Source of the DNA: Halobacillus_B sp963739045
GTDB lineage: Bacteria > Bacillota > Bacilli > Bacillales > Halobacillaceae
Direction: 5' to 3'
NCBI GenBank assembly: GCA_963739045.1
Contig: CAVTYY010000005.1
Coordinates: 1-64,000 of the forward strand
Length of the DNA stretch: 64,000 bases
The notes below the pieces were generated by a model. The model saw only the letters and a list, made by a program, of their open reading frames with translations, did not search any database and was not told where the DNA came from. Position numbers and translations under genes: made by a program. Below are positions 16,585 to 25,641 of the stretch, piece by piece; the stretch's first letter is position 1; each line of letters opens with the position of its first letter.

Positions 16585-17864
16585 TGCTTTGGATATTGTT
16601 AGGTGTAATGTTTCTTTTTTTATTTCTCGGTTATCCAATGATGGTTCCGCTATTCTTAGGACCACTGGTGGTTGCTATATTCTTCTTCCCCGACCTTGAA
16701 CTGATGGTCATGATTCAGCAATTTACATTAGGAATTAAAACATTTGTGCTGCTAGCTGTTCCTATGTTTATATTTGCAGCAGATATTATGGCATCAGGAA
16801 AAACCTCTAAACGTTTACTCGACTTTGTCGGCAGTTTTCTCGGTCACTTGAGAGGGGGGTATGCGATTACCACGGCTGCAGCCTGTACGTTGTTCGGCTC
16901 GATCTCAGGATCTACGCAAGCAACTGTTGTAGCAGTCGGCAAACCAATGAGAGAGCGGCTGCTTCAGGTTGGTTACAAAGATAAGCAGGCACTACCGTTA
17001 ATTATTAATGCTAGTGATTTAGCTTTAATTGTTCCTCCGAGTATTGCAATGATTGTTTATGGAGTAGTGTCCGGCACGTCAGTGGGAGAGCTGTTTATTG
17101 CTGGAGTCATTCCTGGATTAATTATATTCCTCATGTTTGCGATTTACAGCTACTCTTTGGCACGCGCCCAGAATTTAGGGATTCAGGAGAAAGCTACTTG
17201 GAAGGAAAGGATGCAGGCGACCCGCAAGGCCCTTTTACCGCTCGGATTTCCTATTTTAATCATCGGAGGGATCTATGCTGGAATCTTCAGTCCGACTGAA
17301 GCGGCTGCTGTATCTGTCTTATATGCTGTGATTCTCGAAGTATTTATTTATAAAGATGTAAAAATTAAAGAGTTATTTAACATTGCAGAGTCGACTGCGA
17401 TCGTAACGGCAGCTGTTTTCATTCTAGTCGCTTCAGGAACGGCTTTAAGCTGGATACTTGCGTACGCCAAACTGCCGCAGGAAATCACCCAGTCTGTAAT
17501 GGGATCGGATCCATCCCAAACGTATGTATTATTTATTGTGGCCGTTTTTTTCTTTATAGGTTGTATGTTTGTCGACCCTCTTGTAGTCATCATTATATTA
17601 ACGCCTATCTTTTATCCGATCGCTATGAATGCAGGAATTGACCCTGTAGCTCTTGGGATAATTATCACCCTGCAAGCGGCGATAGGTTCAGCTACTCCAC
17701 CATTTGGGGTCGATATATTTACAGCCATTGCTGTGTTCCAAAGACCTTATAAAGAAATAATTAAAGGAATATGGCCCTATATGATTCTATTATTATTGGC
17801 GTCTGCGCTGTTTATTTTATTCCCTGAAATCATCACGGTTTATAAGTGGTTTTATTCCGACTAA
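16584..17864 (+). CDS. TRAP transporter large permease (DctM family)
   Basis: The 426-residue, highly hydrophobic protein has the size and pattern of DctM subunits, with roughly 11-12 membrane helices. Characteristic segments include GSISGSTQATVVAVGK (about 111-126) and GSATPPFGVDIFTA (about 371-384), which lie in the transport domain repeats. Its start overlaps the DctQ-like stop and the binding-protein gene follows 20 nt later, so all three are one operon. The pump is expected to be sodium- or proton-driven. Confidence 0.93.
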   Translation: MLWILLGVMFLFLFLGYPMMVPLFLGPLVVAIFFFPDLELMVMIQQFTLGIKTFVLLAVPMFIFAADIMASGKTSKRLLDFVGSFLGHLRGGYAITTAAACTLFGSISGSTQATVVAVGKPMRERLLQVGYKDKQALPLIINASDLALIVPPSIAMIVYGVVSGTSVGELFIAGVIPGLIIFLMFAIYSYSLARAQNLGIQEKATWKERMQATRKALLPLGFPILIIGGIYAGIFSPTEAAAVSVLYAVILEVFIYKDVKIKELFNIAESTAIVTAAVFILVASGTALSWILAYAKLPQEITQSVMGSDPSQTYVLFIVAVFFFIGCMFVDPLVVIIILTPIFYPIAMNAGIDPVALGIIITLQAAIGSATPPFGVDIFTAIAVFQRPYKEIIKGIWPYMILLLLASALFILFPEIITVYKWFYSD

Positions 17865-17884
17865 AGTGAAGGAGGAAAGCGTTC

Positions 17885-18940
17885 ATGCGGTTGAAATTAT
17901 TATTCGTTGTATCTATTATTCTGCTGTTGTCCGGCTGTGGTAGCGGTGAAGCAGAAACGACTAAAGGAGATGATTCTCCTAAATATGTGTTCCGTTTTGT
18001 GCATGAGGAGTCACCTTCCTCTGTACAAAATTCATACGTAGAAAAATTCAAACAAAAACTGGAGGAAAAGTCAGATGGGGAAGTTGCCGTGGATATTTAC
18101 CCTGTTGGTCAGCTTGGGAATGCGATTACTCAATTTGAGCTCGTGCAAATGGGAGCTGTCGATTTCGCCGTAACTTCTCCAGGAAATATCGGTACCTTTG
18201 TCCCGGAATCCCAAGTCATGCTATTGAACTTTCTATTCTCTGACAATATGGAAGTGAATAAACAAGTACTTAATAACAGCCCGGCTCTTTATAACTTGCT
18301 GTCCAAAAAGTTCGCTGATAAAGGGGTGAAGGTGCTCTCTTATTGGACGGAGGGATTTAACCAATGGACGTCCGATAATAAGCTCCAGACACCGGAAGAC
18401 TTTCGAGGAGTGAAATTCAGAACCATGCCTTCTCCGCTGATCGTTTCGTCTTATGAAGCGTATGGAGCCAATCCAACTCCTGTACCTTATGAACAAGTGT
18501 ACAGCGGCCTTCAGTTAGGAATGATTGATGGAGAAACGAATCCGCTTTTTGCAATTGAGCAAATGAAATTCTATGAAGTTCAAAAATATTTAACTTTATC
18601 CCGTCATTCATTATATACGACAACGACAGTAGTTAATCCTGACACCTATAAGAATCTGCCGCCTCGTATTCAGAAAATGATTGATGAAACCGTTCAAGAA
18701 ATGAAGCAGGAAGCATTTCAAATTCAAAAGAAAAATAATCAGGAAGATTTAAAAACGATTAAAGAGGATAGTAATATTACGATTAATGAGCTTTCTGATA
18801 AGCAAAGGAGAAAGTTCAAGGAAAAGGCCCAGTCTGTTCAGCAGCAATATGTGAACAGGGTAGGGGAAGATGGAAAAGAAATACTCGAACAGCTGAAAGA
18901 GGACATTAACGCTGCTGAAAAATCAGCCAGTTCAGAATAA
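17885..18940 (+). CDS. TRAP transporter substrate-binding lipoprotein (DctP family)
   Basis: The 351-residue protein starts with a lipoprotein signal ending in LLSGC (lipidated Cys18). The DctP fold follows, with GQLGNAITQFELVQMGAVDFAVT and, near residue 175, the ligand-clamping region KFRTMPSPLIVSSYEAYGANPTPVPY, whose arginine normally binds the substrate carboxylate. Substrates are therefore likely organic acids. The C-terminus ends in a charged coiled-coil tail. It is the last gene of the TRAP operon, with an AAGGAGG site; hairpin repeat copy B follows the stop. Confidence 0.92.
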   Translation: MRLKLLFVVSIILLLSGCGSGEAETTKGDDSPKYVFRFVHEESPSSVQNSYVEKFKQKLEEKSDGEVAVDIYPVGQLGNAITQFELVQMGAVDFAVTSPGNIGTFVPESQVMLLNFLFSDNMEVNKQVLNNSPALYNLLSKKFADKGVKVLSYWTEGFNQWTSDNKLQTPEDFRGVKFRTMPSPLIVSSYEAYGANPTPVPYEQVYSGLQLGMIDGETNPLFAIEQMKFYEVQKYLTLSRHSLYTTTTVVNPDTYKNLPPRIQKMIDETVQEMKQEAFQIQKKNNQEDLKTIKEDSNITINELSDKQRRKFKEKAQSVQQQYVNRVGEDGKEILEQLKEDINAAEKSASSE

Positions 18941-18966
18941 TACAGGTTTAGAACTAATTTTAGAGT

Positions 18967-19050
18967 AGGGCGGAAGTCTTTTCGCCAATATTAAATCCGA
19001 ACAATGGTGAAATGTTAACGGCATTATTCCATCTTTGTTCGGATTTTCCT
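18967..19050. repeat. Interspersed hairpin element, family 1 copy B
   Basis: Arms AAATCCGAAC (18993-19002) and GTTCGGATTT (19037-19046) and the flanking AAGTCTTTT and ATTCCATC segments align with 13906-13997. It lies after the TRAP operon and may act as its terminator. Confidence 0.75.
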
Positions 19051-19218
19051 GCATGAGGCAAGATTTCCAGCCTTTTTCCTAGCACGGTACTATCGTTTTT
19101 TCTTTTATTAATCTGTATCCATGGATGAACAAAATAGAATGAAATTCAAAATGTGGATCAGTTCATTTTAGGAAATTGAGGGTTACTTCTAAGGAGGGGA
19201 GGAATAATAGGCGCAACT

Positions 19219-19324
19219 GAAAAGCGGAGTATAGGCCCAGAGCGGTCATTCAGGGTAAACCTCTGCATTCCTTGGATATATCGTCTCTAGGTTGGGGCAT
19301 TTCCTTCTTTGTACCAGTCTCTAT
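19219..19324. repeat. Interspersed GC-rich element, family 2, partial copy
   Basis: Reverse-orientation relative of 43822-43925. Shared blocks include AAAAGCGGAGT, GAGCGGTCATTCAG, GTAAACC and TTGGGGCATTTCCTT, then CCAGTCTC matching the CCAGCCTC end of the other copy. It lies in the gene-free stretch 18941-19441; no gene is supported there. Confidence 0.7.
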
Positions 19325-19441
19325 TATATAATAAAACTTATTTCCTGATCATTTTTTCCTAAAATATTTACAGTGAAAAAATGGTTTGCTAATCTGATAG
19401 TAGATTAACAGTTGATAGAATCTATGTAAGAAGGTGGAAAA

Positions 19442-19921
19442 TTGAATAAAGTCATTTGGTGGTCAGTAGGGATTAGTGTGGTTTTAATCATTGGAGTTAT
19501 TGGTGCAGTTAGTTTCTCCTTATTATCCGGCGGCGAAACGAAGTCTGTAGAAAAGACTGCTCAGGGAAATACAGAAGCAGCCGCAGCTTCCTCTGAGGAT
19601 CAGTCCGGTATTTCTAAAGGAATCAATCAATTTGTCAAAGACGAACATCATTTTTACAATCAGACCTTAGGTTACGGAGGAAAGGATGAGATTGACTATA
19701 AGAAACAAAGAAAAGAAGCGGACTATATTTTGGAGTATTTAGATCAACAGGATGACTATGGGGAAGTTAAAGACTCGGACATTGAAAAGATCCGTAAACT
19801 GGCCGGGTTAGATAAGTTTGTTGAGCTGCATCGGATGTTTCATGACTTGGACATTGCCATAAACAATTATACAAACTATAAAAGAGTGTGGAGAGTTACT
19901 GACACTTTAGAAGAGAAGTAG
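19442..19921 (+). CDS. Single-pass membrane-anchored protein of unknown function
   Basis: The 159-residue product starts at a TTG with a GAAGGTGG site. One membrane helix spans about residues 4-28, followed by a Glu/Ala/Ser-rich linker and an acidic, tyrosine-rich domain (about 60-159) predicted to lie outside the cell. The stretch HHFYNQTLGYGGKDEIDYKKQRKEADYI resembles small Bacillaceae surface proteins of unknown function (possibly DUF6241-like, uncertain). Nothing identifies an activity. It stands alone between a repeat-rich region and the next small membrane gene. Confidence 0.75.
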   Translation: MNKVIWWSVGISVVLIIGVIGAVSFSLLSGGETKSVEKTAQGNTEAAAASSEDQSGISKGINQFVKDEHHFYNQTLGYGGKDEIDYKKQRKEADYILEYLDQQDDYGEVKDSDIEKIRKLAGLDKFVELHRMFHDLDIAINNYTNYKRVWRVTDTLEEK

Positions 19922-20139
19922 GTAGTAGCTTGGAAAGTTTATGATAAGAATGAATTCGCTCTAATGAAAACAAGTGATCTACTGCAAATTTATGACTCGG
20001 CAAGTTTCCAATTGGTTTATTTGGTGAACACATACCGCCTTTTAAGTTATTAGGCAGAATAAGTAAATGTATTCATGTGAATACTTAGGGGTAAATAACA
20101 CTTAGGAAATTTCTCCTTCTTAGAGTTGGAGGTATTCAT

Positions 20140-20565
20140 ATGATCTTTTACTTTATCTTTTGCTTCATCATTCCTTTAGCCTGGTGCTTCATATTTTGTG
20201 ATAAGAGACACATCGTTAGATATTTTCCGCTTGGAGTTCTTATAGGGTATTTGATTAATATCATTGAGGAACCGTTTTGGAAATTTGGATTTGCTGGGCA
20301 CGATACATATATTAATCTTTTCTTTAACTTCGGTTATTTTCCCGCTATTACTATTTTAGTCATTCATTTGTGGGATAGGCAGGGTAAAAGTGTGTTATTT
20401 GTTGCCCCATTTGCATTCACCTTCATTGAGTATGTTGCCGTTTTGTTTAAAGTCATCATTTATGAGCCAGCATGGAATAATTTCTACACGTTTTTAAGTT
20501 ATTGTCTGGGGATTGGCATTTTGTTTATTTATGTTAAACTCAGTGAAAAAATTACTGGTTGTTGA
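20140..20565 (+). CDS. Multi-pass membrane protein of unknown function
   Basis: The 141-residue protein has four or five predicted helices and several aromatic residues at helix ends (EEPFWKFGFAGHDTYINLFFNFGYFPA between helices). The ATG follows GTTGGAGG at normal spacing, and a perfect hairpin terminator follows the stop, supporting a real monocistronic gene. It resembles the small integral membrane proteins of unknown function widespread in Bacillaceae (CBO0543-like is a possibility). No catalytic residues can be named. Confidence 0.72.
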   Translation: MIFYFIFCFIIPLAWCFIFCDKRHIVRYFPLGVLIGYLINIIEEPFWKFGFAGHDTYINLFFNFGYFPAITILVIHLWDRQGKSVLFVAPFAFTFIEYVAVLFKVIIYEPAWNNFYTFLSYCLGIGILFIYVKLSEKITGC

Positions 20566-20580
20566 GTTCTTTATACAGTC

Positions 20581-20617
20581 AAGAAAGGGTCAGAGAAAAT
20601 TTCTCTGACCCTTTCTT
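20581..20617. terminator. Intrinsic terminator (convergent genes)
   Basis: Perfect 18-bp stem AAGAAAGGGTCAGAGAAA (20581-20598) with 20600-20617, one-nt apparent loop (a few pairs must open). It serves the membrane protein gene and the convergent alcohol dehydrogenase. Confidence 0.85.
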
Positions 20618-20634
20618 GTTCTTGATACTTATTA

Positions 20635-21798
20635 TTATAAAGATCGCTTAACTATATCTACTACATTCTCGCGATTCAATTCTTTATAGGTTCCAACACC
20701 AGGTTTAATAAAGGTCTTGTCTGCAATGGACTCAAGATTTTGATCATCAATATCATAGTCGGCTAATGAGTTGGGGGCCCCTAAGGAATTCCAGAAACTA
20801 CGGAGAGAACGTGCTCCTTCTAGAGCGATTTCTTTATCATCTTTACCTGTTGGATCTACACCTAATACATTTATGGCAAGCTGTTTCACGCGGCTTGGAT
20901 CTTCTTCTAACACATGTTCAAGCCAATGGGGGAATAAGATGGCAAGACCCCCTCCATGAGGAATATCATAAACCGCTGAGAGCGCATGCTCAATTCGATG
21001 GGTCGCCCAATCTCCGCCATCTGTACCATGACTGAGGGTGCCGTTAAATGCTGTTGTACTCAGGTACATCATCGTTTCACGGTACTCATAGGATTGCGGG
21101 TTAGTTAACAGCTTTGGTCCTGTCTGAATGGCCGTCCGAAGCAAGGATTCGATAAATCCGTCGATCATCGGAGTATTCGCTGTTCTGTGAAAGTAATGCT
21201 CAAGGGCATGTGACATACTGTCGACGATACCGTAAACAGTTTGGTTTTCTGGGACTGAAAATGTATACTCTGGATTCAGGATTGAGAAGACAGGGTATAC
21301 ATGCGGCGATCCCCAGCCCAACTTTTCATTGGTTTCCCAATTTGTTATTACAGATACTGGATTCATTTCAGAACCGGTTGCTGCAAGTGTGAGTACTGTG
21401 CCGATGGGCAAGGCTTTTTCGATCGGTGCCGCTTGTGTTATTAACTCCCAAACGTCACCTTCATAGACAGAGCCTGCAGCAATTGCTTTGGTACAATCAA
21501 TCACGCTTCCGCCTCCAACCGCAAGGACAAAATCGATGCCTTCCTGCTTGCAGATTTCGATCCCTTTGTGAACAGTGGACAGCCGAGGATTCGGCTCAAC
21601 GCCAGGTAGTTCAAAAACTTGTGCATCTATTTTCTTTAGTTCCTTCAATACATCATTATATACTCCATTCCGTTTAATGCTTCCCCCGCCATAAACAACT
21701 AGGACGTTTGTTTTTTTTGGTATTTCGTTTGAAATCTGTTCAACTTGTCCCTTTCCGAAAAAAAGTTTAGTCGGGTTATATTGTAAAAATGTATCCAT
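20635..21798 (-). CDS. Iron-containing alcohol dehydrogenase (butanol dehydrogenase type, YugJ/YugK-like)
   Basis: The 387-residue protein is a full-length group III dehydrogenase. The N-terminal PTKLFFGKGQVEQI and the nucleotide-binding VVYGGGSIKRNGVYNDV segments match the butanol-dehydrogenase branch, with GGGSVIDCTKAIAAG near residue 95. Metal ligands are expected at Asp and His residues in DSMSHALEHYF (about 207-218) and at HGGGLAILFPHWLEH (about 275-290). It reduces aldehydes to alcohols with NAD(P)H in the cytoplasm. The gene is monocistronic, with a GAGGTGCAGT site upstream. Direction and substrate in vivo are not shown. Confidence 0.92.
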   Translation of the reverse strand: MDTFLQYNPTKLFFGKGQVEQISNEIPKKTNVLVVYGGGSIKRNGVYNDVLKELKKIDAQVFELPGVEPNPRLSTVHKGIEICKQEGIDFVLAVGGGSVIDCTKAIAAGSVYEGDVWELITQAAPIEKALPIGTVLTLAATGSEMNPVSVITNWETNEKLGWGSPHVYPVFSILNPEYTFSVPENQTVYGIVDSMSHALEHYFHRTANTPMIDGFIESLLRTAIQTGPKLLTNPQSYEYRETMMYLSTTAFNGTLSHGTDGGDWATHRIEHALSAVYDIPHGGGLAILFPHWLEHVLEEDPSRVKQLAINVLGVDPTGKDDKEIALEGARSLRSFWNSLGAPNSLADYDIDDQNLESIADKTFIKPGVGTYKELNRENVVDIVKRSL

Positions 21799-22318
21799 TA
21801 CTGCACCTCATTTTCATCATTATTGCTTTCTCATTTTACCATGACGGATATAAGTAACGGTATGGAGTATTTTCTATACCTATAATCAATATTTTTGATA
21901 CCAGCTTCAAAGCAGTTTGAAAAGAAAGGGGAGTACGGAGAGATGTAGTGAACTGATATGAAAATCCGCATCAAAAATTGTGTGTAGAATGGATGAGTCT
22001 GTCAATTTTCTAATAGAAATCATTCAATTTTTTAAGTTTGAAAACTTTTTAATTGTATGACCTAGTCCTTAATTCTCATTTGAATAAAATCAGGAATTTA
22101 CATCTAATCCTCGTATCGCCTATATCGATTTCCGATATGCTGCTTCATATGATGGATGGTAAAGGATTAGAGGAATTGATCAAACTGATATTAATATGGC
22201 TTGGGTGGTTAAATAAATGGTCGAATAGACTCTGTTTTAAAGCGATATATCGCTTCACGATATAGCTTGCAAATTCGGCCGAAAACCTTCATATTTATAG
22301 AAAAGGGGGTTCGACGAT
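21799..22318. promoter_or_regulatory. Gene-free region with clustered CGATAT motifs
   Basis: No gene is supported. The stretch holds an AT-rich palindrome near 22022-22057 and CGATAT-type motifs at 22122-22127 (reverse), 22133-22138, a perfect 14-bp palindrome AGCGATATATCGCT at 22241-22254, 22258-22264 and 22315-22320, with further copies at 22327 and 22528 inside the next gene. They may be binding sites for the downstream MerR-like protein; this is inference. Confidence 0.4.
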
Positions 22319-23026
22319 ATGCGACACGATATACAGCCTAATGAAAGAGCTTACACGACCAAGGAAGTAGCAGAAGAGCTGGGCATTGCCACACCGACGG
22401 TCAGAAAATATGGCCAAATTTTAGAGCGCAAGGGGTACGAGTTCTTTAAAGATCGCAATCGCCGTATCTTTGTTCGATCCGACATCGAATCGCTTATAGC
22501 GATACGCGATACGGATAAGCCTCTGGACGATATAGCACAGGATATGGTGGACAAGCAGCAAGATCGTTTAGAATCCAAAGAAACGAATGTTGCGGTACCC
22601 GATACATATGAAGAAACTCCTCAGGACCCTGGCCAATTACGCGAGTTCTTAATGTTCATCTCTAATGAACTAGCGGCTTCGCGTGAAATGAACGTGCAAT
22701 TAACAAACGATATGTCTGAGCTGAAAACTACGGTTTCCCGTCTACAGCAAGATCATCATGTGATTAGCGCGGGAGTAGGAAATTCTGCACAGAAAACACA
22801 GGCGAAACTTGAAAAATTGACGAAACAGCAGGAAGCTCATTATGAAGAACTGCTGGAGCAGGAGAAACAAAAGACGGAACTTTTACAAAGAGAAATTCAA
22901 GAAATGCGGGAAGAACAGAAGAAGGAATGGCGCACGCAAAATGATTTTAACAAGCGTTTAGAAGATGCAGCTGCCAGCAAGCCAAAAGGAAATTTAGAAA
23001 AAATCCTTTCCATCTTTCGCAAATAA
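22319..23026 (+). CDS. MerR-like helix-turn-helix protein with long coiled coil (DUF3967/RacA-like)
   Basis: The 235-residue protein has an N-terminal MerR-type winged helix (about 10-70: YTTKEVAEELGIATPTVRKYGQILE, then a hydrophobic wing IFVRSDIESL), a polar linker, and a long coiled coil (about 105-218). The C-terminus is short and basic/amphipathic (NLEKILSIFRK), suggesting membrane or partner contact. The layout matches DUF3967-type plasmid and chromosomal proteins and recalls RacA, which anchors DNA at the pole. A role in DNA organisation or plasmid-style maintenance is possible; regulation of its own promoter is suggested by nearby repeated motifs. Start ATG has a GAAAAGGGGG site. Confidence 0.75.
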   Translation: MRHDIQPNERAYTTKEVAEELGIATPTVRKYGQILERKGYEFFKDRNRRIFVRSDIESLIAIRDTDKPLDDIAQDMVDKQQDRLESKETNVAVPDTYEETPQDPGQLREFLMFISNELAASREMNVQLTNDMSELKTTVSRLQQDHHVISAGVGNSAQKTQAKLEKLTKQQEAHYEELLEQEKQKTELLQREIQEMREEQKKEWRTQNDFNKRLEDAAASKPKGNLEKILSIFRK

Positions 23027-23355
23027 AGAAAGTAAGCAGCCAAAGGCGGGTACAGCTAACTGATGCGGAATGTGCAGCATAACTACAACTGAATACACGG
23101 ATAAGGGGATTTTTTGAAACTGTACAGGTTAGCGTACATCGTTCATAAGATGCCCTTTTTGAGTTTGGTAAAATTAGAGACACCCAATTATTTTCACTCC
23201 TCTTTTGGCAGTTTAATCATCAAATCATTACGGTATTTGTAAATTTCTGCTTAAATTGCTCGACTATTGAAACTTTTGCTAGGAGACAATCGTTATGTAA
23301 TACAGGGTCCATAGTTGGAAAAGTGTGGGCAATAAAAATAAAAGGGGTCGTAGAT
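23027..23355. other. Gene-free region before floT
   Basis: I see no supported gene. A TGAAAC box near 23116 is followed by CGTACA after only 12 nt, too close for a normal SigW promoter. The rest is AT-rich with stops in all frames. Confidence 0.4.
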
Positions 23356-24855
23356 ATGTTCGAAAATGCATTATTTTTAATGATTTTAGGCGTTATTGGT
23401 GCAGTCGCTGTCGTGGCTGCGATCATCCTGTTTATCATTTTCCGTTTGCGGTACAAAACGGCAAGTTCAAATGAAGCGTTGATAGTAACGGGTCCGAAGC
23501 TTGGAGATCCAGAAAAAGAAAAGAACGTATTTGAAGATGATAATGGAAGGTCAGTGAAAATTATTCGAGGCGGAGGGTACCGTCTGCGTATGTTTCAAAC
23601 TGCGACACCGATTGATCTAACTTCTTTTCAGCTGCAAGTGAACTCTGAGAAAGCCTACACCAAAGAGGGAATACCAGTACGCGTAGCAAGTACAGCCGTG
23701 ATCAGTATCGGAAGTGAGCTTGAGATCATGGCTAATTTTGCAGAGAAATTCTTGGGTAAAAAGCAGAATGAACGTGAATCAGAATTGAAGGATGTTTTGA
23801 ACGGTCATCTTCGTTCGATTATTGCTTCTCTGCCAATTGAGAAAATTTATAATGACTTTAAAGAAGTCAACACACAAGTGAAGAAAATTGCAGAATCCGA
23901 CTTAAAAGGAATGGGATTCGAAATTACCTCCTTTGCGTTGAATGACGTAGAAGACGTGGATAAGGAGAATGGATATATCGATGCGCTGGGACGTCCTCAC
24001 ATTGCGGAAGTTCAGAAAAAGGCGAACTTAGCAGAATCCGATGCTACTAAAGAAACTCGTATCTATCATGCGAAAAATGATCAGGAAGCCAAAGATGAAG
24101 AGAACCGCCGTTTGACAGCTGTGGCAGAATCTACGAATCAGAAAGAAATTAAGGAAGCAGAATTTCAAAAGGAAACGAACCGTGCTAGAGCAAAGGCAGA
24201 TCAAGCTGGTGAGCTCGAACGCCAAAAGCTTGCTCAGCAAATTAAAGAAGAAGAACTAAAAGTAAAATACATAGAGAAGCAGCGTGCTGTAGAACTAGAA
24301 GAAGAGGAAAATAAACGCCGGCGCTCTATTGCGGATGCCGAAGCTTATGAAGTGACCAAACGAGCGGAAGCTGACGCAGATACAGAACGGATTAAAGGGG
24401 AATCGGAAGCAGAAGTTATTCGTCAGCGCGGGAGAGCTGAAGCCGAATCAAAAGAACGTATGGCTAAAGCTATGGAGCATTATGGAGAAGCCGCTATTAT
24501 GGAAATGTTGATCAAGGTACTGCCGGAATACGCAGAGAAAGTAGCTGCTCCGCTGTCTCAAATCAAAGATATGAAAGTTATTGATATGGGAGGGTCCAAC
24601 TCTCAGGGAGGATCTGCTAAAGTAGCGAACAGTGTGACTTCTACAATGCTTGGGATCCAGGAGTCCTTAAAGGAAACAACGGGGATGGATTTAAAAGCCA
24701 TGCTGGAAAGCTACGTATCCCGTGGGAACGTCAGTAATTTCGGTCAGGAACCGGCTTCAGCCTTTCAAGAAGCAGCTGCATCTAAAGAAGATATTGGTGA
24801 AAATCAAGAAGATATGGAAGAGACAGAAGCAGAAGAGCTTCCAGAAAAAGAATAG
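23356..24855 (+). CDS. floT: Flotillin-like membrane scaffold protein FloT
   Basis: The ATG at 23356 follows AAAGGGG and gives 499 residues; an in-frame GTG at 23323 has no ribosome site. An N-terminal membrane segment (about 5-28) leads into an SPFH/band 7 domain (about 35-200) and a long Glu/Ala-rich coiled coil (about 215-390) with the repeats that drive flotillin oligomers. The acidic C-terminus (EDMEETEAEELPEKE) is low complexity. FloT forms functional membrane microdomains in bacilli. In B. subtilis the gene follows an NfeD gene (yuaF); that partner is absent here. A terminator follows. Confidence 0.93.
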   Translation: MFENALFLMILGVIGAVAVVAAIILFIIFRLRYKTASSNEALIVTGPKLGDPEKEKNVFEDDNGRSVKIIRGGGYRLRMFQTATPIDLTSFQLQVNSEKAYTKEGIPVRVASTAVISIGSELEIMANFAEKFLGKKQNERESELKDVLNGHLRSIIASLPIEKIYNDFKEVNTQVKKIAESDLKGMGFEITSFALNDVEDVDKENGYIDALGRPHIAEVQKKANLAESDATKETRIYHAKNDQEAKDEENRRLTAVAESTNQKEIKEAEFQKETNRARAKADQAGELERQKLAQQIKEEELKVKYIEKQRAVELEEEENKRRRSIADAEAYEVTKRAEADADTERIKGESEAEVIRQRGRAEAESKERMAKAMEHYGEAAIMEMLIKVLPEYAEKVAAPLSQIKDMKVIDMGGSNSQGGSAKVANSVTSTMLGIQESLKETTGMDLKAMLESYVSRGNVSNFGQEPASAFQEAAASKEDIGENQEDMEETEAEELPEKE

Positions 24856-24876
24856 ATCCCAGAAAAAGAATAGATC
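24841..24876 (+). repeat. 18-bp perfect tandem duplication over the floT stop codon
   Basis: CCAGAAAAAGAATAGATC occurs twice back to back (24841-24858 and 24859-24876). The first copy contains the stop codon, so the duplication adds 3' untranslated sequence without altering the protein. Confidence 0.9.
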
Positions 24877-24882
24877 CACCTT

Positions 24883-24919
24883 AGAGCATGCCGTTATTCT
24901 CTGAACGGCATGCTCTTTA
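24883..24919 (+). terminator. floT terminator
   Basis: Perfect 13-bp stem AGAGCATGCCGTT (24883-24895) with AACGGCATGCTCT (24904-24916), then a short T run. Confidence 0.85.
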
Positions 24920-24939
24920 ACTAGAAGGAGGTAAAGACA

Positions 24940-25473
24940 TTGAACTTAGAATGGCTAGAAGCTGTATTTTTAGACCGTGATGGAACGCTTGGCGGCGATG
25001 CATCGATCCACTATCCTGGAGAGTTCTCCTTATTTCCGTTTACAGCGAGTGTGATCGATCAATTACATAGCGAGAAAGTTAAAATTTTTTCCTTTACCAA
25101 TCAGCCGGGAATAGCAGAAGGGAAATCCAGTGTCCAGGATTTTGTGGCTGAATTGAGAGGATTTGGGTTCGACGACGTATTTATTTGCCCGCATCGTATA
25201 GAAGAGCACTGTCGCTGTCGGAAGCCAAATACAGGGATGCTTATAGAAGCTAGAGATAAATATGGTTTGGAATTAACAAATTGTGCAGTGATCGGGGATC
25301 GCTGGACGGATATGCTGGCAGCATCAAAAACTGGGAGTTTAAAAATTCTTGTTCAGACAGGTGCGGGGAAAATGACTTTAGCGGAGCAGGGGGGAAAATC
25401 AGCTGAGTTAAAGATCGATTTTGTTGCTGAAGATCTTCAAGAAGCCATGGAATGGCTTGCTCACAAATCCTAG
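24940..25473 (+). CDS. HAD-IIIA family phosphatase (GmhB/histidinol-phosphatase-like)
   Basis: The TTG start at 24940 lies 8 nt after AGAAGGAGGT and gives 177 residues. The catalytic FLDRDGT motif supplies D12 and D14; later landmarks are TNQPG, KPNTGM and GDRWTDMLAA. A zinc-loop-like set CPHRIEEHCRC (C83, H85, C91, C93) resembles GmhB, which removes a phosphate from heptose bisphosphate. As first gene of the surface-glycan region, it may act on a sugar phosphate, but no other heptose genes are seen, so the substrate is unassigned. Confidence 0.85.
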   Translation: MNLEWLEAVFLDRDGTLGGDASIHYPGEFSLFPFTASVIDQLHSEKVKIFSFTNQPGIAEGKSSVQDFVAELRGFGFDDVFICPHRIEEHCRCRKPNTGMLIEARDKYGLELTNCAVIGDRWTDMLAASKTGSLKILVQTGAGKMTLAEQGGKSAELKIDFVAEDLQEAMEWLAHKS

Positions 25474-25641
25474 TTAATCAAAACGGCTAAGATACCTGCA
25501 GAAGCAGAAAAGCTGTACATAAGAGAAATTTCCAAGCGAGTGTTCTTCCCAAATAATGACGCTGAGTCAATTACATAGTTCTCTGCACGTTTTAAAGGGT
25601 CTATCATACCTTAACTCAAAAGAGTAAAGGCGTTGGGATAA

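Noticed and set aside
22053..22265. 70-codon plus-strand frame upstream of the MerR-like gene
   Set aside because: TTG start without ribosome site, no recognisable composition or family, and it runs through the CGATAT motif cluster.
23110..23140. SigW-like promoter (TGAAAC then CGTACA) before floT
   Set aside because: Only 12 nt separate the boxes; SigW promoters need about 16. It is also more than 200 nt from the start.
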